Made by a program: the position numbers and the translations under genes. Positions 9,306-17,819 of a stretch of DNA of 55,674 nucleotides are shown piece by piece. The notes under the pieces were generated by a model. The model saw only the letters and a list, made by a program, of their open reading frames with translations. It was not told the origin of the DNA and did no database searches. Position 1 is the first letter of the stretch; each line of letters opens with the position of its first letter. The DNA is from Verrucomicrobiaceae bacterium. Its GTDB lineage: Bacteria; Verrucomicrobiota; Verrucomicrobiia; Chthoniobacterales; Chthoniobacteraceae. Location of the stretch: the NCBI GenBank assembly GCA_005791535.1, contig SXWH01000217.1:1-55674 (forward strand). Reading direction: 5' to 3'.

Positions 9306-9839
9306 CTACCGCGGTGGAACCTGCGGCACCTTAACAAAGCGCGAAGTGTCGTAGCCCTGCTCACCGAGCCGCCCGAGGATTTCGCGATACGTTTTCTCCG
9401 GCATCGTGCGTTCGCGGGCCATGATCCAGCCGTAATTCCGGGAAGGATGTCCGACTACGGCCCATCGGTAATTCGGGTCCACGTCAAGAATCAGATAAGG
9501 CACGGTGACAAGCCCGAAGAAGCGCACGCGCCATTCAGCGTTGGTCGCGCGATCATGCACCCACGCGAGGGCCGTGAATTTTTTCTGCGGGTCATCCCAT
9601 GACGGACGCCGGTAGGTGAACCAGTTATCGATGCGACCATCCTTTCGCAGTGCGTAGCTCTCGACGGTATCCACGCAATCCTTCTCGGCGAAATAAGGGA
9701 TGTTTGCGATTACACGCCAGGCGCCCATGTAGCGGGCCACGTCCACGTGTTTCACGGTCTTGAGCGGCGGGCCGGACGGAGTGGAGCACGCGGCGAACAG
9801 CGCACATGTAGCAAGGACGCAAGAGCGGAACATTTTCAT
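9306..9839 (-). CDS. lipocalin-family lipoprotein (Blc-like)
   Basis: A 177-residue lipoprotein. The signal peptide ends in the lipobox LFAAC with the lipidated Cys at residue 18. The lipocalin signature follows at residues 38-43 (MGAWRV; the GxW motif). Further conserved features are the alternating strands of an eight-stranded barrel, LDVDPNYRWAVVGHPSRNYGWIMAR, and the family ending. Bacterial lipocalins of this type are anchored in the outer membrane and bind fatty acids or lysophospholipids. The gene follows dnaA on the same strand with a 15-base gap, but functional linkage is not implied. Confidence 0.92.
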   Translation of the reverse strand: MKMFRSCVLATCALFAACSTPSGPPLKTVKHVDVARYMGAWRVIANIPYFAEKDCVDTVESYALRKDGRIDNWFTYRRPSWDDPQKKFTALAWVHDRATNAEWRVRFFGLVTVPYLILDVDPNYRWAVVGHPSRNYGWIMARERTMPEKTYREILGRLGEQGYDTSRFVKVPQVPPR

Positions 9840-9854
9840 CTATAGAGAGCTCGG

Positions 9855-11297
9855 TTAGCGCGAGAGCTGGTCGCTGAGAAAGCGCACCACGGAGCGGATC
9901 TTGTCGTCATCCGACATCCGCTCTTTGATGAGACGGTGTGCATGGAGCACGGTCCCGTGATCGCGTCCGCCAAACGCTTCGCCGATCTCGACAAGCGACA
10001 TCTTCGTGAGCTCGCGGGCGAGGTACATCGCTATTTGCCGTGGGAACGCGATGTTCTTCGGTCTGCGCTTGCCGGTCATGTCCGCGTTGCGGATATCGAA
10101 ATGCTCTGCGACTCGCTTCTGGATTTGCTCCACATTCACCGCGCGGCGCGCCTCCTCCTGAATGATATCCTTGAGCAACATCTCGATTCGCTCGTCGCTC
10201 GGACGTCCTCCGTTCAGCGAAATGTAGCTGGCCACACGCATCAGCCCGCCCTCAAGACGGCGGACGTTCGTACGGATTCGCTCAGCGAGATACGCCAGAA
10301 TCTCCTTCGGTACCGACACCCCAAGCGACGCAGCCTTCTTTTGAAGGATCGCCGTCCGCGTCTCCACCTCCGGCGGTTGCATCTCCGCGGTGAGCCCCCA
10401 CTCGAATCGCGACACAAGTCTCGGCTCGAGGTTGCCGATTTCCGATGGCGGCCGATCGGAGGTCATCACGATCTGCTTATGCCCGTCGAAGAGCGTATTG
10501 AATGTATGGAAGAACTCCTCCTGCGAACGTTCCTTACCCGCCAGAAACTGGATGTCGTCGATCAATAACACGTCGAGTTGGCGGTAGCGTTTCCGGAACT
10601 TCACCAGTGTGCCCGTCTGAATTGCATCGATGAACTCGTTCGTGAATTTCTCGCTCGTGAGATACGCAATCTTAATCCCCTTGCGCGTGGCCTGCAGATG
10701 CTGCCCGATAGCGAACATCAGGTGTGTTTTCCCAAGCCCCACGCCACCGTAGAAAAAGAGCGGATTGTAAACTTTCGACGGATTGTCAGCGACGGCGCGG
10801 CACGCCGCAGCGACGAATTCATTCGTGGGACCAACCACAAAATTTTCGAACGTATTCCGCGGATTGAATCCGTTTGCAAGCGCACGCTCCTCGACCGACT
10901 CCGAGGCGACGGGCTCTGGCTCGGGAGAACGAACCGGAGCGGGTCCGGGAACGTTTGCGTTTGAACCGCACGCGAAACGGATTTCGCGGGCACCTTTCAG
11001 CACCATCAACACCGCCGCTCGGAGCGGTCCCATGTGATTGTCTTCGATCCAGTATTTATAAATGTCGTTCGGAACTCGAAGCGTAAGGTGTTCCGGAGCG
11101 AGATCGATAAGTTCGATTTCCCTGAACCAACGCTCGAAAATGTCCGACGAAACCGTCGAGCGAAGCTCGTCGGCAATGCCTTTCCAAGTAAGGCTGAGAT
11201 GAGTGTGAGTGTCTGTGTTATCCACAGGGGCGGTGTTCTGTGTTATGATGATGATTGAAGTTGAGAGATGCCAGCCAGAAACGCACTTCCGGCTCAC
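9855..11297 (-). CDS. dnaA: chromosomal replication initiator protein DnaA
   Basis: AAA+ ATPase that binds DnaA boxes, melts oriC and loads the helicase. From the N-terminus: domain I (TWKGIADELRS...FERWFREIEL), a short linker, the AAA+ core with FVVGPTNEFVAAACRAVA, Walker A GGVGLGKTHL, Walker B LLIDDIQFL and a sensor region SDRPPSEI, then domain IV with the DNA-binding signature GGRDHGTVLHAHR. The start is uncertain. The GTG at 11297 has an AGGA ten bases upstream and gives 480 residues; a GTG at 11225, within a DnaA box, would give 456 residues and still leave domain I intact. The gene borders a gene-free region with more DnaA boxes, consistent with autoregulation. Confidence 0.96.
   Translation of the reverse strand: MSRKCVSGWHLSTSIIIITQNTAPVDNTDTHTHLSLTWKGIADELRSTVSSDIFERWFREIELIDLAPEHLTLRVPNDIYKYWIEDNHMGPLRAAVLMVLKGAREIRFACGSNANVPGPAPVRSPEPEPVASESVEERALANGFNPRNTFENFVVGPTNEFVAAACRAVADNPSKVYNPLFFYGGVGLGKTHLMFAIGQHLQATRKGIKIAYLTSEKFTNEFIDAIQTGTLVKFRKRYRQLDVLLIDDIQFLAGKERSQEEFFHTFNTLFDGHKQIVMTSDRPPSEIGNLEPRLVSRFEWGLTAEMQPPEVETRTAILQKKAASLGVSVPKEILAYLAERIRTNVRRLEGGLMRVASYISLNGGRPSDERIEMLLKDIIQEEARRAVNVEQIQKRVAEHFDIRNADMTGKRRPKNIAFPRQIAMYLARELTKMSLVEIGEAFGGRDHGTVLHAHRLIKERMSDDDKIRSVVRFLSDQLSR
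11218..11226 (+). promoter_or_regulatory. DnaA box (perfect consensus)
   Basis: TTATCCACA, an exact match to the bacterial DnaA box consensus. It lies within the 5' end of dnaA, and the possible alternative GTG start at 11225 falls inside it. DnaA bound here would be placed to repress its own transcription or translation start region. The match is read directly; the role is inferred. Confidence 0.7.
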
Positions 11298-11866
11298 ATC
11301 CCGGTTATCCTAGAGTTCCACACCAGGCGGCGAAAACCCCGCCATGAAATACATAAACCGCCTCTTTTCCGATAGTTGCGGAACACACCGGCGTGGAACG
11401 CTGATGTTTTCGAAATCGTTACGATACGCCATCATCCCGCGAGCAGGGCAAGCTGCGGAAAAACCGTCACCGTTAATGTTCTCGAATGTATTCACAAGTT
11501 ATTCACAACCGGTCGGGACTCACCCGCCGGAACGGCTGTAGCTTTTCGTTTTGCACCCGCTGCTGCCAAGAAATTTCACCCAAGTGTCGTAAACTTTTTC
11601 CGCAAAAATTTCTTGCCCTTCCTGCCGTTGCTTGGAGTTGAGCCATGCGGGCGCGGATCCATTCGGAAGAAGCTCGAAAAGATGCGGTTCCCGCGCCTCC
11701 TGCGATTTCCCAGAACTCCCTCCAGCCTTGTACCCGTGGGGCTTCCGAGGGCATACAGCAATCGGATGCCGCGCGTTTTTTGACTGGAACGCTGAATTGA
11801 TGCTGACTCCGAAGGCGCGCTTCGTCCATTGTCCCGCATGCGAATGAACACAATCACACGCGCCGT
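11298..11866. other. gene-free region upstream of dnaA, candidate oriC
   Basis: These 569 bases between the divergent dnaA and asnB genes have no convincing gene. Two DnaA-box-like sites stand in tandem on the plus strand, GTATTCACA (11488-11496) and TTATTCACA (11499-11507), starting 11 bp apart. About 60 bp further on is an A/T-rich stretch (11568-11613, with runs such as AAACTTTTT and AAAAATTTC) that could serve as the unwinding element. A perfect box lies just inside dnaA. The features fit a bacterial replication origin, but GC-skew inversion and a genome-wide box count could not be assessed. rpmH, often next to dnaA, was looked for and not found. Confidence 0.5.
11488..11507 (+). promoter_or_regulatory. 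tandem DnaA-box-like pair
   Basis: Two nine-base sites in the same orientation: TTATTCACA at 11499 differs from the consensus by one base and GTATTCACA at 11488 by two. Their 11-bp start-to-start spacing puts them on the same face of the helix, which would favour cooperative DnaA binding. They lie about 190 bp upstream of the dnaA start and next to the AT-rich stretch. Confidence 0.5.
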
Positions 11867-13744
11867 ATGTGCGGGATAGCTGGATTCACGGGGACTGGCG
11901 ACCGCGATACGCTCGCGCGAATGACGTCGCGCATCACGCACCGCGGGCCGGATGATTCCGGCGAATGGTTCGATGATGCAGCACGCGTGTTTCTCGGATT
12001 CCGCCGGCTGAGCATCGTCGATATTGCGACCGGAGCCCAGCCCATGTGGACGCGCGGCTGCGCAAACTGCGGAAACCTCGGAATTGTATTCAACGGCGAG
12101 ATCTACAATCACGCCGAACTCAGGAAAGAACTCGCGGCTCGTGGTCACTCCTTCCACACCGACCATAGCGACACCGAAACACTGCTTCACGCATACCGCG
12201 AGTGGGGCGACTCATTTGTCGAGCGGCTTAATGGCATGTGGGCGTTCGTCATCTACGATCCAGCGCGGAAGCGGCTTTTCGGCTCGCGCGACCGCTTCGG
12301 GAAAAAGCCGCTCTACTATTTTCACGAGCGAGGAAACTTCGGATTCGCGAGCGAGCTGCCGGCATTGCTGGAGCATCCCGACTGCCCCCGCTCGATCTCG
12401 CCGACGGCCGTCCGGAAGTACTTTGCATGGTGCTATGTCCCCGCTCCACGCAGCATTGTCGAACGCGTGTGGAAGCTGCCCGGCGGGCATTCGTTTTCTT
12501 ATGATCTCGGCGCTCGTGAGCTGAGAATCACGCAGTGGTGGGAGTTTCAAATCGAACCCGATTCGACGTTGGGAAACGATTCGACACTGCCGGAGCAGGT
12601 CGCCGACACACTGGACAGAGCGACACAACGGCGGCTGATGGCCGATGTCCCGTTGGGCGTGTTTTTGAGCGGCGGCATCGACTCGAGCGCGATCGCAGCG
12701 CTCGCCGCACGCCACATTCCGCGCGGGAAGCTGAACACTTTCAGCATCGGATTCACCGACCCGACTTTCGACGAATCCAGCCACGCGAAACTGGTTGCCG
12801 ATACGTTGGGCTGCGCGCACCACCACGAAACGCTCGATCTCGAAAAAAGCCGGGAGCTTTTGCCGGAACTGATCTCGCGACTGGACGAACCGCTCGGGGA
12901 CGGCTCGCTTTTACCGACCTACCTGCTGAGTCGCTTCACACGAAAGCATGTTACCGTGGCGCTTGGCGGCGATGGCGGAGACGAACTCTTCGCCGGATAC
13001 GATCCGTTCAAGGCGCTCCGCGCCGCGGAACTCTGGCAGCGGTGGGTGCCAAAGCCCGTGCATCAGGGCATCCGCATGCTCGCGTCCCGCCTGCCTGTCT
13101 CGCACAAAAACGTGAGCTTCGATTTCAAAATAAAGCGCTTCCTTCGCGGAACAAGTTACCCGCCGGCGCTCTGGAACGCGGCGTGGATGTCCGCACTGGA
13201 GCCGCGGGAAATCGCGGAGTTTACGGGCGCGCCATGCGATCCAGAGGAGGTTTTCAGCGAGGCCATCGAAGCGTGGGATCGTTGCAAACAGCCGCACCTC
13301 GTGGATCGCGCACTGCAATGGTGGACTGATGTCTATCTGCGCGACGACATCCTCGCGAAAGTCGATCGCGCCTCGATGCTGTGCTCGCTCGAAGCCCGCT
13401 CGCCATTCCTCGACATCGACGTGGTGAACCTCGCCCGCCGCATCCCGTGGCAGCTCAAGTTCCGCGCGGGTGAAACCAAATGGATCCTTAAAAAGGCGCT
13501 GCGCGGCGTGATTCCCGACGCGATCATCGATCGACCGAAGAAAGGCTTCGGCATGCCGATCGGTGCATGGCTGCGGGAGGGGCATTTCCAATTCCCGACA
13601 CACGATCTTCCTGCCGGATTCTCTCGGGATTTTCTCGCCTCGCGCGACGCATCACATCGCAGCGGAAAGTCCGATGAACGCTTGTTTTTGTGGTGTCAGT
13701 GGGTTTTCGCAAACTGGCTCGGACACTCCGCGGCGCGACCGTAA
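11867..13744 (+). CDS. asnB: asparagine synthetase-like glutamine amidotransferase (AsnB family)
   Basis: A 625-residue two-domain enzyme that moves amide nitrogen from glutamine to an activated carboxylate. The start MCGIAGF places the N-terminal-nucleophile cysteine at residue 2. The glutaminase domain shows ITHRGPDDSG, LSIVDI and FNGEIYNH. The synthetase domain has the ATP pyrophosphatase loop FLSGGIDSSAIAAL, then GDGGDELFAGYD, and ends with RPKKGFGMPIGAWLREG. The length and C-terminal pattern match the AsnB group common in surface-polysaccharide and exosortase loci, so it may not make free asparagine. No polysaccharide genes adjoin it here. It faces away from dnaA. Confidence 0.93.
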   Translation: MCGIAGFTGTGDRDTLARMTSRITHRGPDDSGEWFDDAARVFLGFRRLSIVDIATGAQPMWTRGCANCGNLGIVFNGEIYNHAELRKELAARGHSFHTDHSDTETLLHAYREWGDSFVERLNGMWAFVIYDPARKRLFGSRDRFGKKPLYYFHERGNFGFASELPALLEHPDCPRSISPTAVRKYFAWCYVPAPRSIVERVWKLPGGHSFSYDLGARELRITQWWEFQIEPDSTLGNDSTLPEQVADTLDRATQRRLMADVPLGVFLSGGIDSSAIAALAARHIPRGKLNTFSIGFTDPTFDESSHAKLVADTLGCAHHHETLDLEKSRELLPELISRLDEPLGDGSLLPTYLLSRFTRKHVTVALGGDGGDELFAGYDPFKALRAAELWQRWVPKPVHQGIRMLASRLPVSHKNVSFDFKIKRFLRGTSYPPALWNAAWMSALEPREIAEFTGAPCDPEEVFSEAIEAWDRCKQPHLVDRALQWWTDVYLRDDILAKVDRASMLCSLEARSPFLDIDVVNLARRIPWQLKFRAGETKWILKKALRGVIPDAIIDRPKKGFGMPIGAWLREGHFQFPTHDLPAGFSRDFLASRDASHRSGKSDERLFLWCQWVFANWLGHSAARP

Positions 13745-13805
13745 GCCTACCAGGCCGCGAAAAAATCTTCGCGACTTTTCCGGAGCACGGCAGTTTCACC
13801 CCTCG

Positions 13806-14264
13806 ATGAAAACATCCATCAAATCCATCGCAGTGGCAGCTCTCGCGCTGCTTTCCACCACCCAGCTCATCAAAGCTCAGGACGAGAAGAAGCCCGAAGG
13901 CGGACGTCCCGGCGGCCCCGGCGGTCGCGGCAACTTCAGCCCTGAAGAACGCCTCAAGCGCATGACCGAGACCCTCGGCCTCACGCAGGAGCAGCAGGAC
14001 AAAATCAAGGCCATCTACGCCAAGAACGCCGAAACAATGAAGGCGCTCCGCGAGAAGGGCCGCGAGAACCTCACCGACGAGGATCGCAAAAAGATGATGG
14101 AGACCTTCAAAGCCCAGCAGGAGGAAATCAACGCCGTCCTCACCGAGGAACAGAAGGCGAAGATGAAGGAACAAATCGGTCGTCGCGGCGGCCCAGGCGG
14201 ACCCGGCGGCGAACGTCGCGGACCTGACGGCGACAAGAAGCCTGAAGGCGGAGACAAAAAGTAA
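13806..14264 (+). CDS. Spy/CpxP-like periplasmic protein (LTXXQ type)
   Basis: A small exported protein of 152 residues. The signal peptide (KTSIKSIAVAALALLSTTQLIKAQ) is followed by a Gly/Pro/Arg-rich segment. A highly charged helical core has two LTXXQ-like motifs, LGLTQEQQDKIK and VLTEEQKAKMKEQ. A second Gly-rich tail ends in repeated DKKPEGG. Proteins of this fold (Spy, CpxP) form cradle-shaped periplasmic dimers that bind unfolded proteins or metals. It lies 61 bp after asnB and is followed by a strong hairpin terminator. The family is clear; the specific role is not. Confidence 0.8.
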   Translation: MKTSIKSIAVAALALLSTTQLIKAQDEKKPEGGRPGGPGGRGNFSPEERLKRMTETLGLTQEQQDKIKAIYAKNAETMKALREKGRENLTDEDRKKMMETFKAQQEEINAVLTEEQKAKMKEQIGRRGGPGGPGGERRGPDGDKKPEGGDKK

Positions 14265-14288
14265 GCTGCAAATCCACCACCCTATTTC

Positions 14289-14325
14289 AAAGGCGGGAGC
14301 GCTCCGGCGTTCCCGCCTTTTCCTT
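14289..14325. terminator. bidirectional rho-independent terminator
   Basis: A ten-base inverted repeat, AAAGGCGGGA (14289-14298) and TCCCGCCTTT (14311-14320), encloses a 12-base loop and is followed by TCCTTTTC. It sits between the convergent Spy-like gene and lipB. The A run at the left and the T run at the right would let it stop transcription from both sides. Confidence 0.82.
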
Positions 14326-14327
14326 TT

Positions 14328-14945
14328 CTAAAGCATGGCAGCCAGTGCCTCAAACTCGCGTGCAACTTCCCGAACACCGATTTCGCGACCCGCTTCGCGC
14401 GAGAGGCTGGTCATCGTAACGCCGGCAATCCCGCACGGCGTGATATGCGAGAAACCATCGAGACCGCCGCAAACATTCAGCGCAAACCCGTGCATCGATA
14501 TCCACTTGCGAACACCAACACCGATGCTCGCCAGCTTCCGGTCTGCGACCCAGACGCCCGTGAGTCCATCGCGCCGTCCGGCTTCAACACCGAACCGCCT
14601 GCACAGTTCAATCAGCGCATCCTCAATCCCGCGCAGATGCCTGTGCAGGTCCTGCCCGCGCGTCCGCAAATCGAGCAATGGATAGCCTACAAGCTGTCCC
14701 GGCCCGTGCCATGTAGCCTGTCCGCCACGTCCGATGACAACAAGTGGCGCGGGAAGTTGCGCCGGGTCGCGGAGCGAGGATTTATCGGGAGTGCGGCCGA
14801 TGGTAAAAACCGGGTCGTGCTCCAGCAATAGCACCTCGTCAGCCGCGGACGAATCCTCCGCCTTTCGCACAATGATCTCCTCCTGAATCCGTAGCCCCTC
14901 CTCGAACGACACTCGTCCCAACCATCTGAAGACGGGCGCGCTCAT
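14328..14945 (-). CDS. lipB: octanoyl-[acyl carrier protein]:protein N-octanoyltransferase LipB
   Basis: Transfers octanoate from acyl carrier protein to lipoyl-dependent enzymes, the first step of de novo lipoate synthesis. The 205-residue product has EHDPVFTIGRTPDKSS, the conserved GRGGQATWHGPGQLVGYP segment, and GVWVADRKLASIGVGVRKWISMHGFALNV with the active-site lysine. SHITPCGIAG supplies the catalytic Cys. The ATG at 14945 was chosen because homology begins there (FRWLGRVSFEEGLRIQEE). It overlaps the stop of the preceding unknown gene by four bases. lipA is not in this window. Confidence 0.95.
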   Translation of the reverse strand: MSAPVFRWLGRVSFEEGLRIQEEIIVRKAEDSSAADEVLLLEHDPVFTIGRTPDKSSLRDPAQLPAPLVVIGRGGQATWHGPGQLVGYPLLDLRTRGQDLHRHLRGIEDALIELCRRFGVEAGRRDGLTGVWVADRKLASIGVGVRKWISMHGFALNVCGGLDGFSHITPCGIAGVTMTSLSREAGREIGVREVAREFEALAAML

Positions 14946-15574
14946 TGGCCGCAAAACTTGAACAGCAGGAGCTCGGCAACTCCGTCTCGATAGTAAAGCC
15001 GGAGCCCGCCATCGCGCCCGATGATATCGCGCGCCACCGCGCAACTCGCGCGGCGGCTGTGAATCTGATGAATCCCGAGATGCTCGCGAATATAGAGTTC
15101 GCCCCAAACTTCTGCGCGAACCGCTTTATTGCATTTAGTGATCAACATCTCCTCAAGCGGGTCATGGTCCACGGCAAAGTAATCAACCGGATGCAACGCC
15201 TCGAGCACCGTGTAGTCGAGCGGGTCGTGGCGCTCCAGCACCGGCTCCGGTCGCTCCTGATACCGAGACATCACTTTTCCAAGCCGGATTCGCGGATCGA
15301 AACCACCGTCACGATTGTAGCGCGACAGGGTATTGATGGAGACGAGCAGTTTTCCGACAGGCGGGCATTCCATCGTCATCCAGACGTGATCCACTCTGCT
15401 CGGATCGTTCGCAGGTTCGATCTCAACCTTGTACGGAATTCCGACTGCGCGAACGAATATCGGCGTCCGCTCCTTGCGAACACTGCGCTTCCATTGCTCG
15501 CGGATGGTCAGAGTTGGCGATGGCTGATCGATACGTAATCCTCTTCTCCGGCATGCGCACTCAACAAGACGCAA
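14942..15574 (-). CDS. hypothetical protein coupled to lipB
   Basis: Up to 210 residues, with no family recognised. No signal peptide or membrane helix is visible; the composition is that of a soluble, mixed alpha/beta protein with many Arg, Asp and Glu residues. Conspicuous stretches are VDHVWMTMECPPVGKLLVSI and REHLGIHQIHSRRASCAVAR. The stop overlaps the lipB ATG (ATGA), so the two are translationally coupled. The start is doubtful: the longest frame begins at a TTG at 15574, six bases after the lactonase gene, while the first in-frame ATG lies much further in. An intermediate GTG is also possible. Confidence 0.6.
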   Translation of the reverse strand: MRLVECACRRRGLRIDQPSPTLTIREQWKRSVRKERTPIFVRAVGIPYKVEIEPANDPSRVDHVWMTMECPPVGKLLVSINTLSRYNRDGGFDPRIRLGKVMSRYQERPEPVLERHDPLDYTVLEALHPVDYFAVDHDPLEEMLITKCNKAVRAEVWGELYIREHLGIHQIHSRRASCAVARDIIGRDGGLRLYYRDGVAELLLFKFCGQ

Positions 15575-15580
15575 TTTTCG

Positions 15581-16576
15581 CTACTGCCAGCCCGCGCCCT
15601 TCGTGAGCGTCTTCACGCGCACCAGAAACATGTCCGCGGTAATATAAAGCGTGGAGCCGTCTGGTCCTCCCCAGCAGCAATTTCCCGTCGCCTGTCCCGT
15701 GAGAATCCGTCCGAGCAGTTTGCCAGCAGGAGAGATCACGAGAACGCCGCCCGGGCCTGTTGCCCACACGTTTCCGAGTGCGTCCACTTTCATTCCGTCG
15801 CACGAACCCTTGTCACCGTCTTTGCGCGCCGTAAGCGCATCAAAGAAAACCCGCTCGTTTGTCACGGAGCCATCCGGCTGGACATCGTAGGCCATCACGC
15901 GCGGAGCTTTCCCGTCGCTCACGGCAACATAAAGAATCTTCTCGTCGGGCGAAAAACCTATGCCGTTGGGCCAGTTCACATCCTTGGTCACGAGGGCAAC
16001 CTCGCCTTTCGTGTTCACGCGAAACACCCCGTTAAACGGAAGCTCCTTGAGCGGCGAAGCCTCGCCTTTGTCGAGGCCGTACGGCGGATCCGTAAAATAG
16101 ATGTCTCCGTTCTTACGGACGGCCATGTCGTTGGGACTGTTGAATCGCTTTCCCTCAAACCGATCGGCGATTGTCGTAAACACTCCCTTTTCCCATCGCG
16201 CGATCCGGCGATCTCCGTGCATGCACACGAGAAGCCGTCCCTGCGCATCGCGCGACAATCCGTTGCTTCCCTGCTCGCGAAATCCAGAGACGGGCGTCGT
16301 CATTCCGCTCGGTTTCAAGAACACCTCCGCGCTCTTCATCCCCTCTTTCCAGCGGTATGCGATGTTCTCCGGAACGTCGGAAAAGACGACCGCATCCTCG
16401 TACCAAGTCGGCCCCTCAGACCAATTGAAACCCTCCGCGAGCTTCTCGATTTTTGCACCCGGAGCAATTAGCGCATCGAGCGCGGGATCGAGCCGCTCGA
16501 TACTTCCTTTAAACTCGGTGGAATCCTGCGCGAATGCGGCAGAGCTGGCGGCAACGATAGCGATGAAATGCTTCAT
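15581..16576 (-). CDS. SMP-30/gluconolactonase-family exported protein
   Basis: A 331-residue six-bladed beta-propeller of the SMP-30/LRE family, predicted periplasmic. The ATG at 16576 gives a signal peptide (MKHFIAIVAASSAAFA). The family motifs are present: FNWSEGPTW with the metal-binding Glu, VVFSDVPENIAYRW, RFEGKRFNSPNDMAVRKNGDIYFTDPPYG, LVTKDVNWPNGIGFSPDE and GSCDGMKVDALGNVWATGPGG with the catalytic Asp. The likely reaction is hydrolysis of a sugar lactone such as gluconolactone. It is the first gene of a tight minus-strand run with the unknown protein and lipB, although a functional link is not obvious. Confidence 0.92.
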   Translation of the reverse strand: MKHFIAIVAASSAAFAQDSTEFKGSIERLDPALDALIAPGAKIEKLAEGFNWSEGPTWYEDAVVFSDVPENIAYRWKEGMKSAEVFLKPSGMTTPVSGFREQGSNGLSRDAQGRLLVCMHGDRRIARWEKGVFTTIADRFEGKRFNSPNDMAVRKNGDIYFTDPPYGLDKGEASPLKELPFNGVFRVNTKGEVALVTKDVNWPNGIGFSPDEKILYVAVSDGKAPRVMAYDVQPDGSVTNERVFFDALTARKDGDKGSCDGMKVDALGNVWATGPGGVLVISPAGKLLGRILTGQATGNCCWGGPDGSTLYITADMFLVRVKTLTKGAGWQ

Positions 16577-16758
16577 GCGTGCAGCAGTTAGCGTCACGCC
16601 GCGTCGTTGTCAAAATGCATGCAAGCGAAGCGTGGACCGGAAAAACCTTTGAACCAGCCGAACGGCGTGGGCTATTGGTGACCTGCGCGGCATGTTCAGT
16701 ATCTGCCCGAAATTTCGGATGCGCGGGCTGTTCCGCCGCGTGATGATTTTCCTTTTTC

Positions 16759-17490
16759 ATGAGCAACGAGACATCCATCGCACAACGTCTGGAGACCATA
16801 CAGACAGCCATTCAAGCCGCCCTCGATCGCAGCGGGCGCAAAGCCGGCGAAGTGGAGCTGGTGGCCGTTTCAAAAACCCATCCGCCGGAGTCGGTGACAG
16901 AGGCTCTGCAAGCGGGACAGACGCTTTTCGGCGAGAGTCGCGTCCAGGAGGCACGCGCAAAGATTCCTCTCGTTCCGGGGCGCGCCCGCTGGCACTTCAT
17001 CGGCCATCTTCAGCGGAACAAGATTCGTCAGGCCCTGCCGCTCTTCGAACTTCTGCACGGCGTGGACTGCATCGAGACCGCACGCGATATCCAGCGAATC
17101 GCCGCCGAGGAATCGCAGCGGCCCGCGATCTTGCTCGAAGTGAAGCTTGCGGAGGAATCACAGAAATTCGGCTTCGCGCCCGATGCGCTGATTTCCCAAA
17201 TCGAGGAACTTCTCGCCCTCGATCGTCTCACAATCGAGGGGCTGATGTGCATCCCGCCTCCGCAACCGAAATCCGAAGACTCCCGCCCGTACTTCGTGCG
17301 ATTGCGTGAACTTCGCGATCGGCTTCAAAACGAATTCCGCATCGGGCTTCCGCACCTTTCCATGGGCATGAGCAGCGATTTTGCGGTAGCCATCGAAGAA
17401 GGAGCGACACTTGTCCGCGTAGGAACGGCGATTTTCGGCGACCGCAGCGGAAAAACATGGCGTCCCACAGGCCCGGGAGGCGAAGAGTAG
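16759..17490 (+). CDS. YggS-type pyridoxal phosphate homeostasis protein
   Basis: A 243-residue TIM-barrel protein of the YggS/PLPBP family. It binds PLP without a known catalytic reaction and buffers cellular PLP and amino-acid pools. The PLP lysine is K39 in VAVSKTHPPE. Other family marks are FGESRVQEA, WHFIGHLQRNK, EGLMCIPPP (usual GLM), LSMGMSSDFAVAIEEGATLVRVGTAIFG. The start is supported by the spacing to K39, typical of homologues. It is followed two bases later by the DUF971 gene. Confidence 0.95.
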   Translation: MSNETSIAQRLETIQTAIQAALDRSGRKAGEVELVAVSKTHPPESVTEALQAGQTLFGESRVQEARAKIPLVPGRARWHFIGHLQRNKIRQALPLFELLHGVDCIETARDIQRIAAEESQRPAILLEVKLAEESQKFGFAPDALISQIEELLALDRLTIEGLMCIPPPQPKSEDSRPYFVRLRELRDRLQNEFRIGLPHLSMGMSSDFAVAIEEGATLVRVGTAIFGDRSGKTWRPTGPGGEE

Positions 17491-17492
17491 GC

Positions 17493-17819
17493 ATGCAGAA
17501 AAGGCTCGCTCCAAAAAACATCCAGATTATCGGCAACGAACTCGCAATCGCGTGGGAGGATGACCTCGAGACCTACCTCACGCTGGAGAATCTGCGCCTC
17601 GCGTGTCCCTGTGCGGCGTGCTGCGGGGAGCCCGATGCACTCGGAAACGTAACAAAGCCGGAGGTGCGGCACACGGTGTCGAGCTTCGAGCTCCGCGCCT
17701 GGCAGCTCATCGGCGGATACTCGTTGCAACCCACGTGGGCCGACGGCCACGCCACAGGACTTTACACGTTCCGATACTTGCGAAAGCTCGGCGGTCTGCC
17801 GGACTCGCCGCAGAATTAA
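17493..17819 (+). CDS. DUF971 / GBBH-like N-terminal domain protein
   Basis: A 108-residue protein of the DUF971 family, which resembles the N-terminal zinc-binding domain of gamma-butyrobetaine hydroxylase. The characteristic part is LTLENLRLACPCAACCGE, with Cys ligands, followed by a GGYSLQPTWADGHATGLYTFRYLR segment that is nearly universal in the family. A role in iron-sulfur cluster handling has been suggested for relatives, but the function is not settled. The ATG at 17493 lies two bases after yggS, so the genes are co-transcribed. The last four bases overlap the convergent outer-membrane gene. Confidence 0.88.
   Translation: MQKRLAPKNIQIIGNELAIAWEDDLETYLTLENLRLACPCAACCGEPDALGNVTKPEVRHTVSSFELRAWQLIGGYSLQPTWADGHATGLYTFRYLRKLGGLPDSPQN

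Noticed and set aside
11298..11866. rpmH or another ribosomal protein gene beside dnaA
   Set aside because: No frame gives the L34 sequence; basic stretches on the minus strand near 11,580-11,780 do not match a ribosomal protein.
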